In this document: positions 1 to 8,342 of the stretch, piece by piece
Numbering within the stretch: the first letter of the stretch is position 1
How the letters are laid out: every line of letters begins with the position of its first letter
Source of the DNA: Deltaproteobacteria bacterium
GTDB lineage: Bacteria; Desulfobacterota; Desulfobulbia; Desulfobulbales; Desulfurivibrionaceae
Direction: 5' to 3'
Length of the DNA stretch: 64,000 bases
Assembly: GCA_021802645.1 (NCBI GenBank)
Contig: JAJZRO010000001.1
Span: 186,001 to 250,000 of the forward strand
The notes under the pieces: generated by a model
Told to the model about the DNA's origin: nothing
Databases searched by the model: none
The model's input: the letters and a program-made list of their open reading frames with translations, nothing else
Program-made: the position numbers and the translations under genes

Positions 1-247
1 TGATCATGATCACCTCGATCTCCGGATGGTGCTGCCGGGCGCGGGCCAAGACCTCCATGCCGTCGGCCTTTTCCATCTTCAGATCGGTGAGCACCAGATC
101 GTATTCGTGCCGGGATAACAGCTTGATCGCATCAGGCCCGCTTTGGGTGCCGGTGACGGCATAGCCTTCTTTTTTCAGGACATAGACCAGGTTGGTGAGG
201 GCCACTTCCTCGTCATCCACCACCAGTATCCGTTGCGCGTCGCTCAT
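1..247 (-). CDS. Response regulator, receiver domain only (C-terminal part lies outside the window)
   Basis: The visible 82 residues begin MSDAQRILVVDDEE and carry the receiver acidic pocket (DDEE) and the phospho-acceptor context LVLTDLKM. The gene runs off the left edge, so its output domain cannot be seen. Its start overlaps the stop of the upstream kinase gene by ATGA, so the two are translationally coupled and form a two-component pair. The sigma-54 promoter and palindromic sites just beyond the kinase gene make an NtrC-type (AAA+, sigma-54-activating) regulator a good guess, but that is inference. Confidence 0.9.
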   Translation of the reverse strand, partial: MSDAQRILVVDDEEVALTNLVYVLKKEGYAVTGTQSGPDAIKLLSRHEYDLVLTDLKMEKADGMEVLARARQHHPEIEVIMI

Positions 248-1689
248 GCCGTTTCCTTGTGTTCATCCGGGAGCCAGATCACGAAGGCCGTCCCGTTGCC
301 GGGGCGGCTGTCCACGGTGATGTGCCCCCCGTGGGATTCAATGATGTCGTAGACCACGAAGAGCCCGAGACCAGAGCCCTTGCCCACGTCCTTGGTGGTG
401 AAGAAGGGATCGAAGATCTTCCTCACCACCTCCGGCGCTATGCCAGGGCCATCGTCCTCGACGACGATCTCGATCAGCGGCTCGCCGGGGGCCGAGGTGC
501 GCTGGGCATTGACCCAGACATGGCCTTCGGCCCCGACGGCGTCCAGGGCATTCTTGATCAGGTTCAAGAAGACCTGCTGCATCCGCTGCTTGTCGGCCAC
601 AATGACGATATCCTGGGGCACCTCCACCGCCACGGTCGCCTCGCCAGACACCTGCCCCCGCAGCAGCCGCACCGTCTCCTCCACCAGGCCGCGCAGCAAC
701 ACCGGCTCCTTCCTGAACTCCTTGACCCGGGAGAACTCCAGCAGGCTGCGGACGATATCCCGCGCCTTGTCCGCCTGAGCGTCGATCTGGCCGATAAGGT
801 TCTTCTTGAAGCCGAGTTCCCCCTCCTCGATCTCTTCCGCGAGGATCTGGATGGAGGTGGAGATGTTGGACAGCGGATTGTTCAGCTCATGGGCCACCCC
901 GGCCAGCAAGGTGCCCAGGGAGGCCAACTTCTCGGACTGCACCAGCTGACGCTGTCGGGTCTGCAACTCCAGGTTCATCCGCTGGAAGGCCCGGAACAGG
1001 GTATTGATCTCCTCTTCCACCGCATGGGACGGCGGATCGAGCATCTCGCCATGGGCCACCTTCTTGGTGTACCCCTCCAGCAGCCGTAACGACCCCAGCA
1101 GCTTGCGGCCCAGGACGGTGGCCATCGTCACCGAGATCACCACCAAGGCCAGAGCCGAAATGATGAGAATCGACCGGGTGGTATGCAATAAGCCCTTGAT
1201 GGCGGCCCGCTCCGCCAGCACGGTCGCCTCCGCGAATTCGGTCAGTCGCTTGCCGTCTTGCCGTACCCCTTCCTGCAATTTGGCAAAGAGACGGTCGTCC
1301 TGCTGTCCGCCCCGCTGCTGGAGGGTATGGAGCAGTTGCATGTTCTCCTGATAACTCTGCATCGTCCGCCGGATTCCCTGCAGGCGATCGGAGGAGACCA
1401 ACTGGCTCAATTCCCGGGCGTTGCCGTCAAAGAGCAGGTTGAGTTTCTGCCAGTAGAAGAGGGTGTCGTCGAAATCCTTTTCCTGGCCGTAGAGGAAGTA
1501 GTTCTTCTCATACCGCCGCAATTCCAGCGTGGTGTTGAGGAAGTCGTCGATGACCTCCACCAGGCCGACCTTGCGTTCCACCTGCAGGACGATGCCGTAG
1601 TTCATCAGGGCGGCACAGATCACCAGCAGCAACAGCAGCGCCGAACCGTGGGTGATCTTTTTCCTGATACTCAATTCTGCAAGATGCAT
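244..1689 (-). CDS. Membrane sensor histidine kinase
   Basis: 481 residues from the ATG at 1689. There is a transmembrane helix near the N-terminus (ITHGSALLLLLVICAALM), an approximately 130-residue extracytoplasmic helical sensor region, a second helix (ILIISALALVVISVTMA), a HAMP linker, the H-box GVAHELNNPLSNIS and a HATPase domain with N, G1 (DDGPGIAP) and G2 (GKGSGLGL) boxes. The reading frame stays open to a TTG at 1800, but that has no ribosome site, whereas the ATG at 1689 is preceded by GAGGGAGG. A palindrome resembling an activator site lies in the 111 bases between. The stop overlaps the response regulator start by 4 bases. The ligand is unknown. Confidence 0.9.
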   Translation of the reverse strand: MHLAELSIRKKITHGSALLLLLVICAALMNYGIVLQVERKVGLVEVIDDFLNTTLELRRYEKNYFLYGQEKDFDDTLFYWQKLNLLFDGNARELSQLVSSDRLQGIRRTMQSYQENMQLLHTLQQRGGQQDDRLFAKLQEGVRQDGKRLTEFAEATVLAERAAIKGLLHTTRSILIISALALVVISVTMATVLGRKLLGSLRLLEGYTKKVAHGEMLDPPSHAVEEEINTLFRAFQRMNLELQTRQRQLVQSEKLASLGTLLAGVAHELNNPLSNISTSIQILAEEIEEGELGFKKNLIGQIDAQADKARDIVRSLLEFSRVKEFRKEPVLLRGLVEETVRLLRGQVSGEATVAVEVPQDIVIVADKQRMQQVFLNLIKNALDAVGAEGHVWVNAQRTSAPGEPLIEIVVEDDGPGIAPEVVRKIFDPFFTTKDVGKGSGLGLFVVYDIIESHGGHITVDSRPGNGTAFVIWLPDEHKETA

Positions 1690-1748
1690 GGCCTCCCTCA
1701 ACGCCTCGGCGCTATCGTTTTTGCGCCGGTTACCCCACCATACCATAC

Positions 1749-1763
1749 GTTGCAATAAGCAAC
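1749..1763. promoter_or_regulatory. Upstream activator-like palindrome, copy 2
   Basis: GTTGCAATAAGCAAC: inverted 5-base arms around a 5-base centre. It differs at one base from the core of the stronger copy at 1835-1849, with an 86-base offset that is close to eight helical turns. It lies just upstream of the kinase start, so it could also autoregulate the two-component genes. Binding by the neighbouring regulator is inferred. Confidence 0.5.
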
Positions 1764-1830
1764 AACTGTTTCCTGGTGTAACATCATCTTCTTTTATCAA
1801 TATTACAATAAGTTATCGACCGTCATTTTT

Positions 1831-1853
1831 TTACGTTGCAATATGCAACGTAA
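1831..1853. promoter_or_regulatory. Upstream activator-like palindrome, copy 1
   Basis: TTACGTTGCA and TGCAACGTAA form a perfect 10-base inverted repeat around ATA. It is centred 66 bases upstream of the sigma-54 -24 element, about 90 bases from the expected transcript start, which is a usual enhancer position for sigma-54 activators. The shared core with copy 2 is GTTGCAATAWGCAAC. Confidence 0.65.
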
Positions 1854-1906
1854 TTTCAAAACCGGAACATTGATGCAACATGCCGATAAAACGTCAGATT
1901 CATCTA

Positions 1907-1922
1907 TGGCATGACCGTTGCT
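1907..1922 (+). promoter_or_regulatory. Sigma-54 (-24/-12) promoter
   Basis: TGGCATGACCGTTGCT fits the full -24/-12 consensus TGGCAYRNNNNTTGCW, with the GG and GC exactly 12 bases apart. It points towards the operon starting at 2004. Expected transcript start is near 1933, giving a leader of about 70 bases. Confidence 0.8.
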
Positions 1923-2003
1923 TAACCACAAGGCAAACGCACAGGGGCGAGAGCCACGGATAACGGAAACGACAACCGATCCATACCGACAAGGAGAAAC
2001 GCC

Positions 2004-2165
2004 ATGAAGACCACCCTCAACTTCTTTGACCGCCTGATGATCGCCGTCACCTTTGCCGAGGCGGGGGTCACGGCCGCCGACTGCACCCCGGCCCACCGGC
2101 CTGGCGCCCCGGCGCATCCCAAGAAGGCGGAGACCGTGGCCGCCTCCGCCAAGGCGCGCGGCTAA
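2004..2165 (+). CDS. Small protein with FAEAG-type N-terminal motif
   Basis: 53 residues, MKTTLNFFDRLMIAVTFAEAG followed by an Ala/Lys/Pro-rich tail. The start is supported by AAGGAG eight bases upstream. Residues 8-21 (FDRLMIAVTFAEAG) match the N-termini of the next two gene products, which are otherwise unrelated. It is the first gene of the putative sigma-54 operon. No function is known to me; an interaction or targeting peptide is possible. Confidence 0.7.
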   Translation: MKTTLNFFDRLMIAVTFAEAGVTAADCTPAHRPGAPAHPKKAETVAASAKARG

Positions 2166-2202
2166 ACACGGAAGGGCACCCGAGACTGACGCGGAGCATC
2201 CC

Positions 2203-2721
2203 ATGGCAAACCTCTTCAAGATCTTTGAAGACTCCATGGCCGCCGCCGCCTTTGCGGAGGCCGGCGAACACGAGGCGGCCAACGAATATCTGGCAACCGC
2301 CAAAACGGCCCGCAAGAAGGTGCTGCTCGGCACCAACGCCGTGGAGATCCCGCCCAAGGTGTTCAGCCATGCCATCGAAGTCTGCAAACGCCTTGGAGCC
2401 CGCCTGGAAATCCTGCACGTCGTGCCGGAGCAAGGCGACGCCAGCAAACCGGAGCAGGCAGCCAAGGGCCGCCTGGCGAAACTGGCCCGGCTCAAGGACC
2501 GTTTCCGCACCTTTGGCATCCCTTACGAGTACGTGCTGGGCCCCAAGGGATTGGAGGAAGAGATCATGCGCTATGCCGAGGGACGGCGCGACATCATGTT
2601 GATCGTCCTCGGCCTGAGCGCCCCTCCCGCCGGCCGGCGCGGCAAGAAACAACCTGATTCGCATTTGATAAGCCGCTTTCAATGCCCCGTGGTCCTGCTG
2701 AAGGAACCGCAGTCGGCATGA
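2203..2721 (+). CDS. Universal-stress-protein-like protein with N-terminal motif
   Basis: 172 residues. The N-terminus (FKIFEDSMAAAAFAEAGEHE) repeats the tag seen in both flanking genes. From about residue 38 a single UspA-like alpha/beta fold follows, with KVLLGTNAV as first strand, EILHVVPEQ, and a C-terminal strand CPVVLLKEP. The nucleotide-binding pattern G-2x-G-9x-G[ST] of ATP-binding Usps is not intact, so it may be a non-nucleotide-binding member. The start at 2203 is chosen because it places the tag at the extreme N-terminus as in its neighbours; the longer open frame upstream overlaps the previous gene. Confidence 0.75.
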   Translation: MANLFKIFEDSMAAAAFAEAGEHEAANEYLATAKTARKKVLLGTNAVEIPPKVFSHAIEVCKRLGARLEILHVVPEQGDASKPEQAAKGRLAKLARLKDRFRTFGIPYEYVLGPKGLEEEIMRYAEGRRDIMLIVLGLSAPPAGRRGKKQPDSHLISRFQCPVVLLKEPQSA

Positions 2722-2773
2722 TTTTCCGCAACTCTCTACCCGTCACTTTTGAACCCAGGAGGAAAGAGGAACA

Positions 2774-3115
2774 ATGCACATGACAACGTTTGACAAAAAC
2801 ATGGCGGCGGTGGCCTTCGCCGAAGCCGGCGACCATCAGACCGCCAAGGAAATGCTGGGAGGCAAGAACTCCAACGCCAACAAGGTGCCTGAGGCGGCAC
2901 CGAAACCATACCTCAAGACCCTTGTCTTGGGCGCCATTTCGCTCTCTGCCTATGTGCTCCTTTTCAAGAACGAGGCGTGGGTGATGGAAACCTTCACCAA
3001 GGGCGGCATTTATACGCTCTTTCCGGTGCTGGCCGCCTTCTTCTTCTCCTTTGTCCATGGCCCCTTCGGCAGCGATCTCTTGCGCTGCCTGGGCCTTGAA
3101 GCGAAGAAGAAATAA
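2774..3115 (+). CDS. Small two-helix membrane protein with N-terminal motif
   Basis: 113 residues. The N-terminus TFDKNMAAVAFAEAGDHQTA is the best-preserved copy of the tag shared with the two preceding genes. After a polar linker there are two hydrophobic segments (around residues 52-67 and 80-97), then a short basic tail EAKKK. A strong AGGAGG ribosome site precedes the ATG. Probably an inner-membrane partner within the stress operon; the family is not recognised. Confidence 0.75.
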   Translation: MHMTTFDKNMAAVAFAEAGDHQTAKEMLGGKNSNANKVPEAAPKPYLKTLVLGAISLSAYVLLFKNEAWVMETFTKGGIYTLFPVLAAFFFSFVHGPFGSDLLRCLGLEAKKK

Positions 3116-3169
3116 CCGACACCAACCGACCCAAGAGCCCCACAGACGAACGCAAGGAGCGAAACGATA

Positions 3170-4516
3170 ATGAAAAAGTTACTGATGCTGATACTGGCCG
3201 CCCTCTTCCTCATGCCGCTGGCGGCCACGACCGCCGCGGCAGCCGGCGGCGCCGGCCCGGACAAGGACATGCTCAAGGGCCTCATCACCCAGGTGGACGA
3301 GGCGAACCGCACCTTTACCTTTGTGCGGGATTCCGACAGCAAGGTCTTTACCTTCACCTTCGGTGCGAAGATGGAGGCCAAGGACCTGCCGCTCGGCAAG
3401 AAGGTCATGATCAACCTGGACAAGAAGGCCGGCGAAGGCGTGGCCAAAAGCGTCGACCGTATGTTCCTCGACATGAGCCTCAAGACCGTGATTGCGCTCA
3501 TGGTCATCGGCCTGATCGGCGGCCTGCTCTCCGGCTTCATCGGCTCGGGCGGCGCCTTCGTCCTCACCCCGGCGATGATGTCGCTGGGGGTCCCCGGCGC
3601 GGTGGCGGTGGCGAGCAACATGTGCCACAAGTTCCCCAAGGCCCTGGTGGGCGCCTACAAGCGCTATAAATACGGCCAGGCCGACATCAAGCTCGGGCTC
3701 GTCATGGCCGCCACCGCCATCGTCGGCGTGCAGATCGGCATCCAGATCCAGAAGGCGATTCTGCATGCCTGGGGCAACGCCGGCTCCAACCTCTACGTAA
3801 GTGTGGTCTTTGTCGCGGTACTGGTCCTGGTCGGCGGCTATGTCTTCCGGGATGCTCAGAAACTGGCCAAGAAGAAGGACGCCACCGGCCATGAGATCTC
3901 TCCCCTGGCCGCGGCCATGCAGAAGATCCAGTTGCCGCCGATGATGCACTTCAAGACCGCCAACGTCCGGATCTCCGCCTGGGTGACGGTCCCGGTCGGC
4001 CTGCTGACCGGCATGCTGGCCGCCACCATCGCGGTGGGCGGCTTCATCGGCGTCCCCGGCATGATTTACGTGGTCGGCGCCTCGGCCGTGGTGGCCAGTG
4101 CCACCGAACTGGTCATCGCCTTCGTCATGGGCTTCTGGGGCTCGGTTCAGTGGGGACTGGCGGGGCTGATCGACATCCGGCTCACCCTGCTCATCCTCTC
4201 CACCTCGCTCATCGGCGTCCAGCTCGGCGCCCTGGGCACCACCTATGTAAAGGACTACGTCATCAAGATCGTCATGGGCTCGGTCATGCTGATCGTGGCG
4301 GTCAGCCGCGGCGCCAAGATCCCCGGCTACCTCGCCGACCTCGGCTGGCAGGCGGAGCTTACCCCGCAGACCGCGGCCCTGCTTGAGGCCGTCAGCTTCT
4401 GGGCGCTGGTCGCCGCGCTGGCCACTGCCGGCATCATCATCTCCGCCGCCATGTTCAAGGGCATGATGAGCCATCGCGCGGAGGAACAGCGCACCCTGGC
4501 CGCCGCCCGCGAGTAA
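3170..4516 (+). CDS. TauE/SafE-family permease with extra N-terminal periplasmic domain
   Basis: 448 residues. A cleavable-looking signal (MKKLLMLILAALFLMPLAAT) is followed by a soluble domain of about 70 residues (beta-rich, KGLITQVDEANRTFTF), then the multi-helix TauE/SafE permease with glycine-rich repeats (GLLSGFIGSGGAFVLTP near 120 and GMLAATIAVGGFIGVPG near 285). Family members export sulfite or sulfoacetate or take up organic anions; the substrate cannot be told here. The stop codon directly abuts the next ATG, so the pair is co-translated. Placement with Usp genes suggests a role in a stress or sulfur-anion response. Confidence 0.85.
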   Translation: MKKLLMLILAALFLMPLAATTAAAAGGAGPDKDMLKGLITQVDEANRTFTFVRDSDSKVFTFTFGAKMEAKDLPLGKKVMINLDKKAGEGVAKSVDRMFLDMSLKTVIALMVIGLIGGLLSGFIGSGGAFVLTPAMMSLGVPGAVAVASNMCHKFPKALVGAYKRYKYGQADIKLGLVMAATAIVGVQIGIQIQKAILHAWGNAGSNLYVSVVFVAVLVLVGGYVFRDAQKLAKKKDATGHEISPLAAAMQKIQLPPMMHFKTANVRISAWVTVPVGLLTGMLAATIAVGGFIGVPGMIYVVGASAVVASATELVIAFVMGFWGSVQWGLAGLIDIRLTLLILSTSLIGVQLGALGTTYVKDYVIKIVMGSVMLIVAVSRGAKIPGYLADLGWQAELTPQTAALLEAVSFWALVAALATAGIIISAAMFKGMMSHRAEEQRTLAAARE

Positions 4517-5386
4517 ATGGCGAAGTACCGAAAAATCCTCGTGGCCTACGACGGCTCGCCTTCCGCCAGGAATGCCTTGGTGCAGGCGTGCCGTCTGGCC
4601 AAGACGGACAAGAGCTGGATCAAGGTGCTGGCGGTGTTGCCGGCCTATGAGGGTGACCTCGAACTGATCGGCGTCAGCCGCATCACGGAGACGATTACCG
4701 GCCCCGGTCAGACCCTGCTCGGCGAGGCCAAGGCCATCGCCGATGCCGCCGATGTCCATGTCCTGGCCAACATGGAGCAGGGCGAGCCCTATGACCGCAT
4801 CGTCCATGTGGCGGATGACGAGAACTGCGACCTCATCGTCATGGGACGCCGAGGGCTGACCCAGCTCGACCGCGGCTTGATGGGCAGCGTCACCGCCCGG
4901 GTCATCGGCCACACCCGGAAGGATGTCCTGGTGGTGCCAGCCACCGCCAGCCTCGAATGGGATCGGTTGCTTTTGGCCACCGATGGCTCGCCGTACAGCG
5001 CCGCCGCGGTTGTCAGAGCGATCGCCATCGCCAAGGCCCGCCATGCCGGGATGACTGCGGTGTCGGTGGCCTATACCAACGATGAATTCTCCGCTCTGGC
5101 CCCGGCAGAGGCCCACAGCCTCGTCCGGCGGGCGCAGGAATTATTGCAGGACATCAAGCCGCAAGCGGCGGCGGCAGAGGTTGCCCTGACGACGGTGGTG
5201 CGGGAAGGCGAACCGCAGGAAGCAATCCTTGCCCTGGCGGCGGCAATGAAGGCCTCCCTGATCGTGATGGGTTCCCATGGCCGCAAGGGACTGACCCGGC
5301 TCCTGATGGGCAGCGTCACCGAACATGTCATCGGTCTCGGCGACTGTCCGGTGCTGGTCAGCCATTGCGACGTTTCAACCGCCTGA
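4517..5386 (+). CDS. Tandem-domain universal stress protein (UspA)
   Basis: 289 residues with two Usp domains (about 1-145 and 150-285). Both carry the ATP-binding pattern G-2x-G-9x-G-S: GRRGLTQLDRGLMGS and GSHGRKGLTRLLMGS. It starts on the base after the permease stop codon, so expression is tightly linked to transport, and it closes the putative sigma-54 operon. Confidence 0.9.
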   Translation: MAKYRKILVAYDGSPSARNALVQACRLAKTDKSWIKVLAVLPAYEGDLELIGVSRITETITGPGQTLLGEAKAIADAADVHVLANMEQGEPYDRIVHVADDENCDLIVMGRRGLTQLDRGLMGSVTARVIGHTRKDVLVVPATASLEWDRLLLATDGSPYSAAAVVRAIAIAKARHAGMTAVSVAYTNDEFSALAPAEAHSLVRRAQELLQDIKPQAAAAEVALTTVVREGEPQEAILALAAAMKASLIVMGSHGRKGLTRLLMGSVTEHVIGLGDCPVLVSHCDVSTA

Positions 5387-5551
5387 CCCCCGGGTTTCCG
5401 GGAAATTCCCCAAGTCTTTCCAGGTCTTTTGAGAGGGTTCCTCTTTTGTTTCCCGAGACTCCCGTGGTGGTGCCTTTCCCGCGACGCTCCACCATCCTTT
5501 TTCCCTTCTCTGCCGACCGCACAGGGACCTTTCGCGGAATTTGGCAGGGTG

Positions 5552-5581
5552 TTGACACGCTGACGGTATTTTCGCTATGGT
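5552..5581 (+). promoter_or_regulatory. Sigma-70-type promoter for the RcnB-like gene
   Basis: TTGACA, an 18-base spacer and TATGGT, about 100 bases upstream of the next gene. The rest of the 295-base gap after the Usp gene shows only pyrimidine-rich sequence and no coding signal. Confidence 0.6.
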
Positions 5582-5681
5582 AAATCATGCAGAGCGAACA
5601 TCCCCGCTTATTCTGTTCCGGCCGCTTTGCAGGAAAGGCATCGTCCACGAGGTAAATCCACCCATTCAAAAGGAGGGAATC

Positions 5682-6197
5682 ATGCGCTACCTTTCTGTAC
5701 CAATGCGTCTGGCAGCGATTTTCATCCTTGCCGGAACCCTGGCCGCAAACCCGGCCCTGGCCGAGAAGCCACCCTGGGCCGGCGGTGGCAAGAAAGGCGA
5801 AGAACAACCACGCGGAAGGTATGAGGAAAGAAGGGACTACGACCGCCGGGGGGGCGACGCAGACCGAAGGGAGCGCCACTACTTCACCGAGCGTCACCAG
5901 GGTGCCATTCATGAATATTACGCCGAGCAATTCCGGCGCGGCAACTGCCCCCCAGGCCTGGCCAAAAAGCACAACGGCTGTATGCCTCCCGGCCTAGCCA
6001 AGCAATGGGCGATCGGGCGGCCGCTGCCGGCGGGGGTTGTCTACTACGACCTGCCGCCCCGGGTCCTCGTCATGCTGGGACCGCCGCCGCCGGGATACCG
6101 CTTCGTGCGCGTGGCGCAGGATATTCTGCTCATGGCGATAGGAACGGGAATGGTCGTGGATGCTATTGACAACCTGAACTGGGAGTTCCGCCATTAA
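5682..6197 (+). CDS. Secreted RcnB/CigR-like protein
   Basis: 171 residues. The ATG at 5682 has AGGAGG upstream and opens a signal peptide ending near ANPALA. The mature part is Arg/Asp/Glu-rich and hydrophilic (residues 35-75), then contains CPPGLAKKHNGCMPPGLAKQW and a C-terminal VVYYDLPPRVLVMLGPPPPGYRF segment typical of RcnB-related periplasmic proteins. Members influence nickel/cobalt homeostasis or virulence regulation in enterobacteria; the role here is unknown. It is a single-gene unit between its own promoter and a terminator. Confidence 0.75.
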   Translation: MRYLSVPMRLAAIFILAGTLAANPALAEKPPWAGGGKKGEEQPRGRYEERRDYDRRGGDADRRERHYFTERHQGAIHEYYAEQFRRGNCPPGLAKKHNGCMPPGLAKQWAIGRPLPAGVVYYDLPPRVLVMLGPPPPGYRFVRVAQDILLMAIGTGMVVDAIDNLNWEFRH

Positions 6198-6229
6198 CGG
6201 AGCCGACACACCCCTTTTCCCGGATATCC

Positions 6230-6266
6230 AAAACAAAAGGCCCTGCTGCACAGGGCCTTTTGTTTT
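6230..6266. terminator. Bidirectional intrinsic terminator
   Basis: AAAACAAAAGGCCCTG pairs with CAGGGCCTTTTGTTTT around a 5-base loop, giving T-rich tails on both strands. It serves the RcnB-like gene and the convergent ParA-like gene. Confidence 0.9.
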
Positions 6267-6307
6267 GGTGTCCAACGGGTTCAAAAACCTACCTTAGAAA
6301 CAAGGGC

Positions 6308-7255
6308 TCAGGTATCGTTGACCACCTTTTTGACCAACGCTTCATAATCCTGCAAACATTTCGAGTCGGTACCCAAATCGAAGACGGTCTTCCCCCCTGC
6401 CGTATACTCTTTCAACTGACCGCTGTAATAGATCGGCGCACAGACGAGATCGCCATAGACATGCACGAACTTTTCATGGATATCGACCGCCTTCTTGACC
6501 CGCGGATCATAGAAGGTGGGCAGGATATATTTGAGCCGGCGCCCATCGACTAATTTGTCGATGGGATCAACAAGCTGGAGAAATTCACCAAATCCCTGTA
6601 CCGACATGACCTCCATGGAAACCGGGATGAGCAGTTCACGGACATAAAACAACACACTGACCGTAAGCGGATCCCATTCCGGTGAGGTGTCCACCAAGAC
6701 GTAGGCGAATTCCTTTTCGAGAGGGGCAAGGGTTCTATCGACAATCTGCACGCTCTGAGTGGCCCGGCCGGCGGCAAAACACTCCAGCCCGGCCAGCGCC
6801 TTGCCCCCCGCCAGCAGCCAGAGGTTCTCCCGCGCTTGGACCATGGCCTTGTCCGGCGGCACCGTGCCGTTGATCGCTTCGGCGAGCCCTCCTGGTGGCT
6901 TGACCCCCAAATACGGAGCTGCCTGCCCGTGCGGGTCGGCATCGACGAGCAACACCTTAAACCCGGCCGCAGCCAATCCGGCGGCAAGGGTAACCGCGGT
7001 ACTGGTCTTGCCCATGCCGACCTTGTTCAAGGAAATGGCAAGACGCCGCGGAGTTCGCTTGCCGGCGGGGGTCGCCTCGGACCGGGCTTCCGGCTGTCGC
7101 GAGGCGGATTCGTCTTCGAGCGGCAACGGGAAGGTGGCGCCGCATGCCTTGCAATGGGCCTTTCTGACCGTCGACTGGAGCTTTGCCCGGTCAACGCGGT
7201 ACTGCTTGTGGCAGTAAAGGCAGGTTATCACCATCTGGGAATCGTTGTTGGCCAA
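6308..7255 (-). CDS. ParA/MinD-like ATPase with N-terminal zinc ribbon
   Basis: 315 residues. Residues 8-48 form an MJ0042-type zinc ribbon (CLYCHKQY...CKACGATF). From residue 70 a ParA-type P-loop follows, with the deviant Walker A NKVGMGKTST (the signature lysine is kept but KGG has become KVG), VLLVDADPHG as switch region and YVLVDTSPEWD as Walker B. The start codon is TTG with GAGAGA upstream. It is the last gene of an operon with CheC, receiver and PAS proteins, so it may place or cluster a signalling complex rather than segregate DNA. Confidence 0.85.
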   Translation of the reverse strand: MANNDSQMVITCLYCHKQYRVDRAKLQSTVRKAHCKACGATFPLPLEDESASRQPEARSEATPAGKRTPRRLAISLNKVGMGKTSTAVTLAAGLAAAGFKVLLVDADPHGQAAPYLGVKPPGGLAEAINGTVPPDKAMVQARENLWLLAGGKALAGLECFAAGRATQSVQIVDRTLAPLEKEFAYVLVDTSPEWDPLTVSVLFYVRELLIPVSMEVMSVQGFGEFLQLVDPIDKLVDGRRLKYILPTFYDPRVKKAVDIHEKFVHVYGDLVCAPIYYSGQLKEYTAGGKTVFDLGTDSKCLQDYEALVKKVVNDT

Positions 7256-7286
7256 GGCTGTCTCTCGTGCTGCGATACGGGGCGGT

Positions 7287-7928
7287 TCAAAAATTCGCCA
7301 TGAAATTATTCAAGGCGGTACGCAGCCACGCCATGGAATCCTGGTTGGCAACCAGGAACAGGAACCCGCTGATATCCTTATCTTCGAAATGGAATATGGT
7401 TTTCATCAGGACGGCGGTCTTATCCCCCCCGTCAAGCGGCTGCGAAACTCCTTCCTTGGCAAGATTGTTGATGCCCACATGGGGGTTCAGCCGCGGCGGC
7501 GAATACGAAACCATGTCGCCGAGCAATTCGGCAACCTTGCCGACACAGGCGCCGATCAGGATGTTGCCCACCTCCAGCAAGGTTTCCCTTTCCAGCAAGG
7601 GGTTGTCTTCCTCGCCTTCCTCGTCAAAGAGGGTAACCAAACCCTTCTTGGCCGCAGAGGGAAAGGCCAGCACGGCCGAGCCGGTAAACTTTCCCCAGAA
7701 ATTCTGCTCGATGATGCTGAGGGCGTCGTAGATCTGTGTCTCTTGCTGGATCCGCTGCAACAGGCCATCCGCCTTCATGAGTTCAACCTGGGGGACGCTG
7801 AGCTCGATACGAATATCAATAACCCTGGCAAGATCGGCCGAGGCCTTACCAAAGGCAATATTCATCACTTCCTGGAGAATGGCGGCTTCATCGCGAGAAA
7901 AATTCTGTGTAGACGGTGAGCTAGTCAT
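7287..7928 (-). CDS. CheC/CheX-family phosphatase-like protein
   Basis: 213 residues. Two CheC active-site patterns with E-x-x-N followed 23 residues later by P are intact: EVMNIAFGKAS...VP and EVGNILIGACVGKV...PP. CheC-family proteins dephosphorylate CheY-type receivers, and a stand-alone receiver gene ends four bases upstream, so the partner is probably that protein. No CheA or methyl-accepting protein gene is nearby, so the pathway need not be chemotaxis. Confidence 0.85.
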   Translation of the reverse strand: MTSSPSTQNFSRDEAAILQEVMNIAFGKASADLARVIDIRIELSVPQVELMKADGLLQRIQQETQIYDALSIIEQNFWGKFTGSAVLAFPSAAKKGLVTLFDEEGEEDNPLLERETLLEVGNILIGACVGKVAELLGDMVSYSPPRLNPHVGINNLAKEGVSQPLDGGDKTAVLMKTIFHFEDKDISGFLFLVANQDSMAWLRTALNNFMANF

Positions 7929-7932
7929 AGGT

Positions 7933-8307
7933 TTACCCTTCCAAGATTCGTGCCGCTGTGGTTAAAGCCTCCTGAATCGACTCGGCGGACGGCGGTTTCG
8001 CAAGAACCAGGTCGGCCCCCAACTCCATGACCTTGGCAACCGTCTTCTTCTGGATATCCGAGGTAAGCACCACCACCACGGCCTTGCGGTCCTCTTTTTT
8101 TATGGCCTCCAACGCCCCGAAGCCGTCCATGACCGGCATGGTCAAGTCGAGCAGGGTAAGATCTGGCCGCACTTCTTTAAATTTCTGCACCCCTGCCTGC
8201 CCATCGCCGGCCTCCGATAATTCAAAATCATGGTCCTTGGGCAAACACTTTTTCACGATCGCCCTGGCCACCGGCGAATCGTCAACGATTAAGATCTTCT
8301 TAACCAT
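7933..8307 (-). CDS. Stand-alone CheY-like response regulator
   Basis: 124 residues from the ATG at 8307, which has AAGGAG upstream; an in-frame ATG 12 codons earlier lacks a site. Receiver landmarks are ILIVDDS, phospho-acceptor TLLDLTMPVMDG, Thr in VVLTSD and Lys in VLAKPPS. There is no output domain. It sits between PAS and CheC genes in one operon. Confidence 0.92.
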   Translation of the reverse strand: MVKKILIVDDSPVARAIVKKCLPKDHDFELSEAGDGQAGVQKFKEVRPDLTLLDLTMPVMDGFGALEAIKKEDRKAVVVVLTSDIQKKTVAKVMELGADLVLAKPPSAESIQEALTTAARILEG

Positions 8308-8342
8308 AAAGAGTCTCCTTGCAACGAGATGCGCAAAAGCCA

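Noticed and set aside
3179-5116. Long minus-strand open frame (645 codons) opposite the TauE and Usp genes
   Set aside because: GC-rich third positions keep antisense frames open. It is rich in His, Gly, Asp and Arg without domains, and the plus-strand genes have signal peptide, helices and Usp motifs.
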